DNA of 5,343 nt, from the NCBI GenBank assembly GCA_023430845.1, contig JAEYYJ010000191.1, positions 1-5,343 of the forward strand, in the 5' to 3' direction. Positions within the stretch are counted from its first letter, which is position 1. Each line of letters begins with the position of its first letter. Source of the DNA: Pseudomonadota bacterium. GTDB lineage: Bacteria; Pseudomonadota; Alphaproteobacteria; Rhizobiales; Hyphomicrobiaceae. The notes below the pieces were generated by a model. The model was not told the origin of the DNA and searched no databases. It saw only the letters and a list, made by a program, of their open reading frames with translations. The position numbers and the translations under genes were made by a program. Shown here one piece after another: positions 1 to 5,343 of the stretch.

Positions 1-395
1 GGGCCCGAGGGCTCGAGTGCCGCCATCACGTATGTCGTGGCCGATGGGAAGAACGCATCGGCATAGAGAAAGTCGGGACCGCTGAAGAAATAGTAGAGCA
101 CGTCACTCGGCGCTGTGAGTTCGCTTGCGCTCCAGGCGCGGATCCTCGCAAGCTGGCGCGTCTCGATATTGGCCCAGGCCGAGTTCATCGAAGCGGCATG
201 TCTCTGCCACGTGCGCTCGCGCGTGAGGCCCGCGAGCGGTGAGTTCTCAGAAGGCGGCAGGCCAGCCAGGAAGCGCGCCACATCGTTCGGCGAGGCTGCG
301 CGTGCGGGCATCGTGTTTGCGACAGTGCCGAACAGGACGAATGCGGCAGCAATCAACACTGTCCACCGGACACGTCCGGTCAACCGCGTACTCAT
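1..395 (-). CDS. Secreted protein of unknown function (N-terminal part, runs off left edge)
   Basis: The minus strand is open from ATG at 395 to the left edge, giving 131 codons with no stop, so the C-terminus is missing. A GGAG at 406-409 lies 10 nt before the ATG and supports this start. The protein begins with a signal peptide: basic n-region (MSTRLTGRVRW), hydrophobic core at about residues 12-28, and a likely cleavage after an A-R-A-A motif near residue 34. The mature part is rich in Trp, Arg and Glu (residues 57-92, TRERTWQRH...) and then has an aromatic stretch at 98-131 with F-F-S-G-P-D at 103-108 and ALEPSG at the edge. I recall similar 'FSGPD...Y...LEP.G' stretches in hypothetical proteins of proteobacteria, but I cannot assign a function. 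The gene starts 16 bp after the permease stop on the same strand, so cotranscription is likely. Export to the periplasm is inferred; no lipobox cysteine is seen. Confidence 0.8.
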   Translation of the reverse strand, partial: MSTRLTGRVRWTVLIAAAFVLFGTVANTMPARAASPNDVARFLAGLPPSENSPLAGLTRERTWQRHAASMNSAWANIETRQLARIRAWSASELTAPSDVLYYFFSGPDFLYADAFFPSATTYVMAALEPSG

Positions 396-411
396 GAAAC
401 ACGTGCTCCAT

Positions 412-1758
412 TCAGCGAGATGACGTCCCGCGCTTCGGCGATAGGGCATAGACCACGAGCCCTGTTGCCATGAGCGCCATGCCGGCCAGAGACTGTACCG
501 GCTTTTCGCGCACCAGATAGACCAGGATGAAGAGCGTCACCACTCCGAATATCAACGGGGTTAACGGATAGGCCCAGACCCGGAACGGACGTGGCAGGTG
601 CGGCTGCCTGATGCGCAGAACGATCACCCCGATAACGGCGAGCAGCGAGCAGGAGAGCAGGCTGAACTGGACGAACTCGAGCACGCGCTCGAAGCTCTGG
701 GTGAGCAGAAGGAAGGTGGCGACGCCGAGCTGAAGGACGAGGGCGCGCGCCGGGACGCCGGACGACGACTTCTTCGCGAAGAATGACAAGGCGCGCAAAT
801 CCTCGCCCATGACCATGGTCACACGCGGGCCGATCCACATCATGGCAGTGATCGCCGAGATCAGGCCGAAACAGATGAGCCCGCCGACGATGCGCCCGCC
901 GCCCGGGCCGAAGATATGCTCGCCCGCGATCAAACCGACGTTGATCTGCCCGGCAAGGCGCTCCATGGGCGTCGTGTACAGGAACACAGCATTGAGCGCG
1001 ACGTAGAGCACCATCACGATGATGACGCCCGCAACGAGGGCGGGCGGCAGCGTACGCTCGGGATCCTTGATCTCGTCGGCGATATAGGTCGCGGCGTTCC
1101 AGCCCGAGTATGAGTACATCACGTACATGAGGCCAATCGCGAACGGCGCACTGATGATGTAGCTGAGGTCGCTCGACGAGGGCGCGAAAGAGATCGGTTG
1201 CGGCGTCCCGAAGGCGAGGCCGCAGAATATGAGCCCCAGGATCAGGGCCACTTTGAGGAGGGTGGCGACGTTCGTGAATAAGGCACCTGGCTTGGCGCCG
1301 CTGAGCAGGATCAGGGTAACGCCCCAGACCGAGGCGAGCGCAAGCCACACCTGTGGTGCGCCCGGGAAAACGCCGGCGAAATACTCGCCGAAGGCCATGG
1401 CCGCGAGTGCGACGGGGGCCGCGAATCCGACCGTTGCGGAGATCCATCCGGCGAGGAATCCAAGCGCCGGATGATAGACGCGCGAAAGAAAGTTGTACTC
1501 GCCACCGGAGCGCGGGAGCGCGGTCGCGAGTTCGGCATAAGAGAGCGCACCGCAAAGCGCGACGATGCCTCCGACCGTCCAGAGCGTCACCACCGAGAAC
1601 CCTGTCGGCAGGTCGCGGACCTGAAATCCGAGGCTGGTGAAGACGCCGATCCCGATCATGTCGGCGACGGCCAGAGCAGTGGCTGTCGCAAGGGTCACAG
1701 TGGCGGGCCCGGCCTCGCCCGTGGTGGCGGCCGGCTTGGAACTATCGGATGAGGCCAT
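412..1758 (-). CDS. APC superfamily amino-acid permease
   Basis: This is a 448-residue inner-membrane transporter of the amino acid-polyamine-organocation superfamily, probably taking up an amino acid or related amine by proton or cation symport. The family call rests on GIGVF in the first membrane segment (residues 36-40), PRSGGEY after the second (82-88), and SGWNAA followed by EIKDPERTLP (218-238), which are typical of LAT/AAT-like permeases. About 12 hydrophobic segments can be traced between residues 20 and 440, and the length is normal for the family. The hydrophilic N-tail and short basic C-tail (SPKRGTSSR) are cytoplasmic in this family. I chose the ATG at 1758. An in-frame GTG at 1794 would add 12 residues but has no Shine-Dalgarno sequence; the ATG has only a weak GAGAG close upstream. 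The substrate cannot be read from the sequence. The secreted-protein gene follows after 16 bp. The gene is divergent from the hydrolase gene. Confidence 0.93.
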   Translation of the reverse strand: MASSDSSKPAATTGEAGPATVTLATATALAVADMIGIGVFTSLGFQVRDLPTGFSVVTLWTVGGIVALCGALSYAELATALPRSGGEYNFLSRVYHPALGFLAGWISATVGFAAPVALAAMAFGEYFAGVFPGAPQVWLALASVWGVTLILLSGAKPGALFTNVATLLKVALILGLIFCGLAFGTPQPISFAPSSSDLSYIISAPFAIGLMYVMYSYSGWNAATYIADEIKDPERTLPPALVAGVIIVMVLYVALNAVFLYTTPMERLAGQINVGLIAGEHIFGPGGGRIVGGLICFGLISAITAMMWIGPRVTMVMGEDLRALSFFAKKSSSGVPARALVLQLGVATFLLLTQSFERVLEFVQFSLLSCSLLAVIGVIVLRIRQPHLPRPFRVWAYPLTPLIFGVVTLFILVYLVREKPVQSLAGMALMATGLVVYALSPKRGTSSR

Positions 1759-1849
1759 TGTCTCTCGCGTCGGGGCTGTCGGATCGTGACGCACTCTAGC
1801 TTAGGGTGTGGGCACTCACAATGACATGTGGCGCGGGTAGCGGCGATCA

Positions 1850-1866
1850 TTGGCCCTCCCGGCCAA
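1850..1866. promoter_or_regulatory. Inverted repeat in the permease/hydrolase divergent region
   Basis: TTGGCC-CTCCC-GGCCAA is a perfect 6-bp inverted repeat with a 5-bp spacer. It lies about 90 bp upstream of the permease ATG and 165 bp upstream of the hydrolase ATG. It could be a regulator-binding site or a small hairpin. In the same region ATGACAT occurs twice (1821-1827 and 1868-1874), and TTGAC (1900-1904) faces GTCAA (1925-1929). None of these matches a regulator I can name. I see no good sigma70 promoter pair for either gene here: the TTGACG at 1900-1905 has no convincing -10 at the right distance. Confidence 0.3.
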
Positions 1867-2031
1867 CATGACATCACGCTGGTCACACTTGCGACGATGT
1901 TGACGCGTTCCTAACCACGTTCTGGTCAAGAATGTGAGATTCCATTCAGCTTCGAGCTTTGCACCGAAGCGACCATTGGCCCCACGGCTTTGGCAGCAGA
2001 GGGCCCCTGACGGAGGTGTTCGATCGACCGC

Positions 2032-3117
2032 ATGAGTGCGATGGGGATCATGGCGCTGGCACTTCGGGCCGTGCGGCAAGGCCGTTTGGCTCATGTTACC
2101 GTGCGCACCGTCTTGCTTGTTGGCCTTCTCGCGCTTTTTGCAGCCCCTGCTGACGCCCAACAGCACGCGCGCCGCGTCGCGACCAGTGGCTGGGTCGTTT
2201 CGACGGTGCCTACGCCGCACGCTGTGATCTCGCGCCAAGGCCCGCTGCCAAAGTCCGTCACACGGCTCGCCGCGCTCAATGCTGCGCCCTTCCCCTACGA
2301 AGGCATGATGCCGGGTGCCAATCGCCCATTCATCGAGGCCGACGATACGGGCCGCCGCTTCCATCGCACACCGGGTGGCCGTCTCTACTGGGAAGACGAG
2401 CGCTACAACGATCCACGCGTACTCCTCCACATTCCGCGCGGCTTCGACATCCGCCGTCCGGGTCTGCTCGTGTTGTACTTCCACGGGCACCGGGCCAACC
2501 TCCGCCGCGATGTCTTCATGCGTCAGCGCGTGCCCTGGCAGGTATCCATGTCGCGCACCAATGCCGTGCTCGCTGCTCCGCAGTTCGCTGTGAACGCCTC
2601 GGACTCGAGTGCAGGCAAGCTCTGGCAGCGTGGCGCTCTGCGTGATCTCGTGAGCGAGACAGCCGGCCGCCTCGCCGCCATGCACGGGGATCCGCGCTCC
2701 GAGTCGAGCTTTGCCAACCTGCCGATCGTCATCGTCGCCTACAGCGGCGGCGTCGGGCCGGCGGCATGGGCAATCCGCAATGGCGATCTCGGCTCGCGGC
2801 TGCGCGGCATCGTACTGATGGATGCGGCCTACGGCGAAATGGGCGTGTTTGCCGATTGGATCGCGCGCGCGCCCAATGCCTTCCTGCTGAGCACGTACAC
2901 GGGCTCAACGGAAGGCCGCAATCGTGAACTCCAAGGCCTCATCGAAGCCCATGGCCTCAAGGCATTGGAGAACGTGCCACAGCGCATCGAGCCGGGTCAC
3001 ATCGCCATCGTGCCGGCTGCGAGCGACGCCACGCACCACGACTTCCTGCTCAGGGCCTGGACTGATGATCCCCTGCGCGATCTGCTCGCCCGCGTGCGGG
3101 GCTATCCGCGTGGGTAG
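2032..3117 (+). CDS. Exported alpha/beta-hydrolase-like protein
   Basis: The 361-residue protein has a signal peptide (hydrophobic core about residues 24-38, cleavage expected after A-D-A at 40-42) followed by a domain with alpha/beta-hydrolase features. LLVLYFHGHRAN (145-156) looks like the strand and oxyanion HG loop, IVIVAYSGGVGPAA (232-245) is the nucleophile elbow with Ser238, VLMDAAYG (261-268) supplies a candidate acid Asp264, and THHDFLLRAW (334-343) supplies His335 or His336. The elbow reads A-Y-S-G-G rather than the usual G-x-S-x-G. The protein is therefore probably a periplasmic serine hydrolase of unknown substrate. The start is not certain: GGAGG at 2012-2016 lies 15 nt before the ATG, which is long, and the n-region before the hydrophobic core is about 24 residues, also long. 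Further in-frame ATGs lie at 2041 and 2050. The gene stands alone, divergent from the permease and convergent with the CMD gene. Confidence 0.85.
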   Translation: MSAMGIMALALRAVRQGRLAHVTVRTVLLVGLLALFAAPADAQQHARRVATSGWVVSTVPTPHAVISRQGPLPKSVTRLAALNAAPFPYEGMMPGANRPFIEADDTGRRFHRTPGGRLYWEDERYNDPRVLLHIPRGFDIRRPGLLVLYFHGHRANLRRDVFMRQRVPWQVSMSRTNAVLAAPQFAVNASDSSAGKLWQRGALRDLVSETAGRLAAMHGDPRSESSFANLPIVIVAYSGGVGPAAWAIRNGDLGSRLRGIVLMDAAYGEMGVFADWIARAPNAFLLSTYTGSTEGRNRELQGLIEAHGLKALENVPQRIEPGHIAIVPAASDATHHDFLLRAWTDDPLRDLLARVRGYPRG

Positions 3118-3126
3118 CTCCCTTTT

Positions 3127-3154
3127 CCCTTCTCCCCGCGCGCGGGGAGAAGGG
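3127..3154. repeat. Perfect 28-bp palindrome between convergent genes (REP-like element or bidirectional terminator)
   Basis: CCCTTCTCCCCGCG at 3127-3140 is followed directly by its exact reverse complement at 3141-3154. As RNA it would fold into a very stable GC-rich hairpin with a GCGC tip, on either strand. It fills most of the 39-bp gap between the hydrolase stop (3117) and the CMD stop (3157), so it can serve both convergent transcripts. Neither strand has a run of T right after the stem, so it is not a textbook intrinsic terminator. Very similar 'CTTCTCCCCGC...GCGGGGAGAAG' palindromes are, from memory, scattered between genes in many Hyphomicrobiales genomes, so a dispersed REP-like repeat is equally likely. 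Confidence 0.75.
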
Positions 3155-3156
3155 GA

Positions 3157-3555
3157 TTAGCCCGCATTCTCCTCCTTCACGCTCTTGAACACTTCGGAAG
3201 CAACCATCATCGCGTCGCGAATAACGGGTGCGCCGACGTAGCCGATCAAATGAAGCAGCACTTCCGTCAGCTCTTCCTCGGTCCACCCCTGTTTCAAGGC
3301 AAAGCGGAGGTGAATATCAAGCTCGGGGTAGCGACCGGTTGCGGCGTCGGAAACGACGCAAACAAGGGTACGCGTCTTGAGATCCAGGCCCGGCCGTGTC
3401 CACAAGACGCCGAACACGCTCTCGGTGGCCACGTCGATGAATTTCTTCATCACCGGGTCTTTGGCGTATTCGGCCGTATTGCGCTCGAAATCCTTATCAC
3501 CGCGCAGCTTGCGCCTCATGGCCTCGCCGCGCTTGTAAACCTCGCTCGTCTTCAT
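3157..3555 (-). CDS. Carboxymuconolactone decarboxylase (CMD) family protein, PcaC-like
   Basis: The 132-residue all-helical protein belongs to the CMD family. It opens with EVYKRGEAMRRKLRGD (5-20), as gamma-carboxymuconolactone decarboxylases (PcaC) do. It continues with VLWTRPGLDLKTRTL (50-64), YPELDIHLRFAL (76-87, with His82), GWTEEELTEVLLHL (90-103) and YVGAPVIRDAM (106-116). These are the core signatures of PcaC-like members. It lacks the CxxC of the AhpD peroxidase branch; only Cys66 is present. PcaC proper decarboxylates 4-carboxymuconolactone in the protocatechuate branch of the beta-ketoadipate pathway, but no other pca gene is visible, so the exact reaction is open. The ATG at 3555 is preferred because GGAG at 3565-3568 lies 9 nt upstream; an in-frame GTG at 3570 overlaps that site. 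The gene sits 32 bp after the LLM oxidoreductase, almost certainly in the same operon. Confidence 0.92.
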   Translation of the reverse strand: MKTSEVYKRGEAMRRKLRGDKDFERNTAEYAKDPVMKKFIDVATESVFGVLWTRPGLDLKTRTLVCVVSDAATGRYPELDIHLRFALKQGWTEEELTEVLLHLIGYVGAPVIRDAMMVASEVFKSVKEENAG

Positions 3556-3564
3556 TGGACGTTG

Positions 3565-3568
3565 CTCC
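3565..3568 (-). promoter_or_regulatory. Ribosome binding site deciding the CMD gene start
   Basis: GGAG on the minus strand lies 9 nt before ATG 3555. The alternative GTG at 3570 immediately precedes this motif, so it would have to use another site, and none is seen. Confidence 0.6.
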
Positions 3569-3587
3569 ACGTTTGTACGTTTCTGAA

Positions 3588-4697
3588 CTACTCCGCCGCG
3601 CGCGCTGGAATGTCCGGCACATCGGGTATGGGCGTGCGCGCGACGATCGGCACGACCTCCTCGGCGAACCGGCGCATCATGCGATGACGCGCCTCGCGCG
3701 GAACGCCAGCCGTCGCATTCGAGACAATGAAGTAGTCGAAGCCGATGCTACGCAGGCGCGTAATCTGCGCGGCTATCGACTCCGGCGTGCCGACGAGATT
3801 GCGATCGAGGATCGGATCGATCTTCGCAGGATCGGCCATCTCCTTCATGCCACCGAAGATCTTGGCGAACTGCTGATAGCCTTCGATGTCCGCCCAAGGC
3901 GTCGAGTCGACGGTGTAGTGCTCGGCCTGCAGCTTGTAATAGCGCGAGAGATGCCCCCGCGCCTCCTCGCGTGCCTCGGCTTCGGTATCGCCGATGAAGC
4001 ATTTGCAGCTGATCGGCAACGTCACATCCGTCGCAAAGCCGTGCGCCGCCGCCCGATTGCGCCAGCGCGTGAGGATCTTGAGCAGCAGATAGTCCGGGAA
4101 TTGCGCGAGGGAGAGCGGCGGCAGACCGAGATCGGCCATGATCTCCGCACTTTCAGGACTGCCGATGGCGCCGTAGAAATTCGGCCTGTTCTCACCCAGC
4201 ATGGGCCGCACGACGATCTCGCGATCGAGCTTGAGATGCTTACCGTTGTACCGAAAGGGCTTGCCCTCGAGCGCGAGCTGCATGACCTCCCAGCACTCGT
4301 GGAAGCGCTCGCGCGCCTCGCTCATGGGCACGCGCATGGCGTCGTACTCGAGCTTGGCCGTGCCCCGCCCCATGCCGATGTGCAGAGGCCCATCGGTGAG
4401 CGTGCGCAGCATCGACACGTCCTCGGCAAAGCGCACCGGGTCGTACCAGGGCAGCACCATGACCGCGGTGCCGAGACCGAGCCCGGGGCAGGCCGCTGCG
4501 ATATGCGAGAGCAGCATCAGCGGATTGGGCGTCGGGTAGTAGTCGGAAAAGTGGTGCTCGACGAGCCATACCGCATCGTAGTCGAGTTCCTGCGCAAGGC
4601 GCGCGTCACCCACGGCTTCGCGATACAGCGTCGCATCGCTCGCGCCTTCCACATCGACCGCACCGATCTGCACCGCATAGCGCGCCGGCCTCGCCAT
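3588..4697 (-). CDS. LLM class (luciferase-like) flavin-dependent oxidoreductase
   Basis: This 369-residue protein is a member of the bacterial luciferase-like family, TIM-barrel enzymes that use reduced FMN (or F420 in some branches), usually to oxygenate a substrate. Supporting motifs are the N-terminal strand YAVQIGAV (7-14), DAVWLVEHHFSDYYPTPNP (41-59) with the typical EHHF, GTAVMVLPWYDPVRFAEDV (76-94), LHIGMGRGT (105-113), and a C-terminal LVGTPESIAAQITRLRSIGFDYFIV stretch typical of the family's end. The length is normal and the frame is intact. The start at 4697 is supported by AGAGG at 4705-4709, 7 nt upstream, and the conserved barrel begins a few residues in. An upstream in-frame ATG at 4769 would add 24 residues of unlike composition with no clear site. 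The CMD gene follows after 32 bp and the OYE gene is divergent. Cofactor and substrate are not determined; the pairing suggests degradation of a small organic compound. Confidence 0.93.
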   Translation of the reverse strand: MARPARYAVQIGAVDVEGASDATLYREAVGDARLAQELDYDAVWLVEHHFSDYYPTPNPLMLLSHIAAACPGLGLGTAVMVLPWYDPVRFAEDVSMLRTLTDGPLHIGMGRGTAKLEYDAMRVPMSEARERFHECWEVMQLALEGKPFRYNGKHLKLDREIVVRPMLGENRPNFYGAIGSPESAEIMADLGLPPLSLAQFPDYLLLKILTRWRNRAAAHGFATDVTLPISCKCFIGDTEAEAREEARGHLSRYYKLQAEHYTVDSTPWADIEGYQQFAKIFGGMKEMADPAKIDPILDRNLVGTPESIAAQITRLRSIGFDYFIVSNATAGVPREARHRMMRRFAEEVVPIVARTPIPDVPDIPARAAE

Positions 4698-4704
4698 CGC
4701 CGAT

Positions 4705-4709
4705 CCTCT
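4705..4709 (-). promoter_or_regulatory. Ribosome binding site deciding the LLM oxidoreductase start
   Basis: AGAGG on the minus strand ends 7 nt before ATG 4697. It supports this start over the longer in-frame version from 4769. Confidence 0.6.
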
Positions 4710-4717
4710 CTTTTGCC

Positions 4718-4747
4718 TTGACGTTTTCTCCCTGATCGCGAGGCTAT
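4718..4747 (+). promoter_or_regulatory. Possible promoter for the OYE gene
   Basis: TTGACG (4718-4723) is followed after 18 bp by GGCTAT (4742-4747), a fair -35 and a weak -10. A short inverted repeat, CGCGA-GGCTA-TCGCG (4737-4751), overlaps the -10 and could be an operator. If real, the transcript would carry a leader of roughly 90 nt. This is a pattern match only. The promoter of the divergent LLM gene must lie in the same 149-bp region, but I cannot place it. Confidence 0.25.
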
Positions 4748-4806
4748 CGCGGATTGCCAATACGGTCATCCCTCTACACCGTCACGCATAGGGGCATGAC
4801 ATTCCC

Positions 4807-4824
4807 GCGCAGATGTCTCTGCGC
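4807..4824 (+). promoter_or_regulatory. Hairpin in the leader of the OYE gene
   Basis: GCGCAGA-TGTC-TCTGCGC is a perfect 7-bp inverted repeat with a 4-nt loop. It ends 8 nt before the Shine-Dalgarno GGGAG (4833-4837) of the OYE gene. A second inverted pair, GACAT (4798-4802) and ATGTC (4813-4817), overlaps it, so the two pairings exclude each other. It may be an operator read as DNA, or a leader structure read as RNA. Confidence 0.4.
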
Positions 4825-4846
4825 CGGCCATCGGGAGAACGATCGA

Positions 4847-5343
4847 ATGACGATGCCATTGCTTTTCACGCCACTGAGCCTGCGCGGCGTGACGCTGAAG
4901 AACCGCATCGTCGTCGCGCCCATGCATCAGTATTCGGCCGTGAAAGGCCACGTGACGGACTGGCACCTCATGAATGCCGGCCGCTATGCTGCTGGTGGCG
5001 CCGGTATGGTCATGATGGAATCGACCAAGGTCGCGCGGAACGGTTGCGGCACTGTCGGCGACACGGGCCTGTGGGACGACAGTTTCATCGAGGGCTTTGC
5101 GCGCTGCGTGACCTTCATCAAGCAGCAGGGCGCCACCGCCGCCATCCAACTCGGGCACTCGGGCCGCAAGGCGCGCCTCTCGCGGCCGTGGGAGGGCGGC
5201 AAACCGCTCAAAGGCGACGAGCCCGAAGTCTACGATTGGGAAGGATGGGAGCTCATTGCGCCGAGTGCGGTGCCGCATTCCGACAAATCGCCTGTACCGC
5301 GCGCGCTCTCGCACAACGAAGTACGCGATATGGTCGGCAAATG
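4847..5343 (+). CDS. NADH:flavin oxidoreductase, Old Yellow Enzyme family (N-terminal part, runs off right edge)
   Basis: The first 165 codons of an FMN-dependent TIM-barrel ene-reductase are present and the frame is open to the edge; a full protein of this family has about 350-400 residues. LLFTPLSLRGVTLKNRIVVAPM (5-26) is the typical OYE opening. WHLMNAGRYAAGGAGMVMMEST (39-60), GLWDDSFIEGF (74-84) and IQLGHSGRKARL (100-111, with Gln101 matching the flavin-contacting Gln) place it near the YqjM/XenA-type class. Members reduce activated C=C bonds with NAD(P)H or act in degradation of unsaturated or aromatic compounds. The redox-tuning Cys of the YqjM/XenA class is replaced by His27, while the nearby Tyr29 is kept. 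The substrate-binding His pair and the catalytic region lie beyond the edge. GGGAG at 4833-4837, 9 nt upstream, fixes the start at 4847 rather than the ATG at 4853. The gene is divergent from the LLM-CMD operon. Confidence 0.92.
   Translation, partial: MTMPLLFTPLSLRGVTLKNRIVVAPMHQYSAVKGHVTDWHLMNAGRYAAGGAGMVMMESTKVARNGCGTVGDTGLWDDSFIEGFARCVTFIKQQGATAAIQLGHSGRKARLSRPWEGGKPLKGDEPEVYDWEGWELIAPSAVPHSDKSPVPRALSHNEVRDMVGK

Noticed and set aside
115..423. 102-codon plus-strand reading frame at the left edge
   Set aside because: It is antisense to the secreted-protein gene, which has a ribosome site, a signal peptide and an open frame to the edge.
392..1555. 387-codon minus-strand reading frame overlapping the permease
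   Set aside because: It is another frame of the permease gene. Its translation is Arg-rich and low-complexity with no family motif, while the permease frame has clear APC signatures.
1816..2685. 289-codon minus-strand reading frame over the hydrolase 5' half and intergenic region
   Set aside because: It is antisense to the hydrolase, has no domain, and crosses the region where the divergent promoters must lie.
3127..3154. Palindrome as a classical rho-independent terminator
   Set aside because: No T-run follows the stem on either strand, so it is reported as a palindromic repeat with possible terminator activity.
3157..3555. AhpD-type alkylhydroperoxidase
   Set aside because: The CxxC redox pair of that branch is absent; the sequence fits the PcaC-like branch better.
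3555..4721. 388-codon plus-strand reading frame opposite the LLM gene
   Set aside because: It is antisense to the LLM oxidoreductase, and its Arg/His-rich translation has no recognisable domain. Long antisense frames are expected in high-GC genes.
4766..5314. 182-codon minus-strand reading frame opposite the OYE gene
   Set aside because: It is antisense to a clear OYE N-terminus, and its composition is typical of a shadow frame.

Overview
The window is high-GC bacterial DNA, and its codons mostly end in G or C. The gene families, the secreted proteins with Ala-rich signal peptides and a GC-rich 'CCCTTCTCCCCGCG' palindrome between genes all fit an alphaproteobacterium of the Hyphomicrobiales (Bradyrhizobium, Rhodopseudomonas or Hyphomicrobium-like). 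That placement is an inference from style and recalled families, not from a marker gene. I see no tRNA, rRNA, CRISPR array, insertion sequence or phage gene.

Layout. (1) The left part, minus strand, holds a complete APC-superfamily amino-acid permease (412-1758). It is followed 16 bp later by the first 131 codons of a secreted protein of unknown function that runs off the left edge (1-395). These two probably form one transcription unit. (2) A divergent intergenic region (about 1759-2031) separates the permease from a plus-strand gene for an exported alpha/beta-hydrolase-like protein (2032-3117). (3) That gene converges on a minus-strand pair across a 39-bp gap that contains a perfect 28-bp palindrome. 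(4) The pair is an LLM-class (luciferase-like) flavin-dependent oxidoreductase (3588-4697) followed after 32 bp by a PcaC-like carboxymuconolactone decarboxylase family protein (3157-3555). (5) Divergent from the pair, across a 149-bp region with inverted repeats, an Old Yellow Enzyme family NADH:flavin oxidoreductase starts at 4847 and runs off the right edge.

Working together. The right half looks like a small catabolic or detoxification module: two flavoenzymes (LLM monooxygenase and OYE reductase) plus a CMD-fold protein, with divergent promoters in one shared control region. The substrate cannot be read from the sequence. The left half is a transporter with a secreted partner of unknown role, and the hydrolase between the halves is an independent exported protein. 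I found no clearly undescribed system. The points most worth following are the His that replaces the usual flavin-tuning Cys in the OYE protein, the hairpins ahead of that gene, the uncharacterised LLM/CMD/OYE module, and the two poorly characterised secreted proteins.
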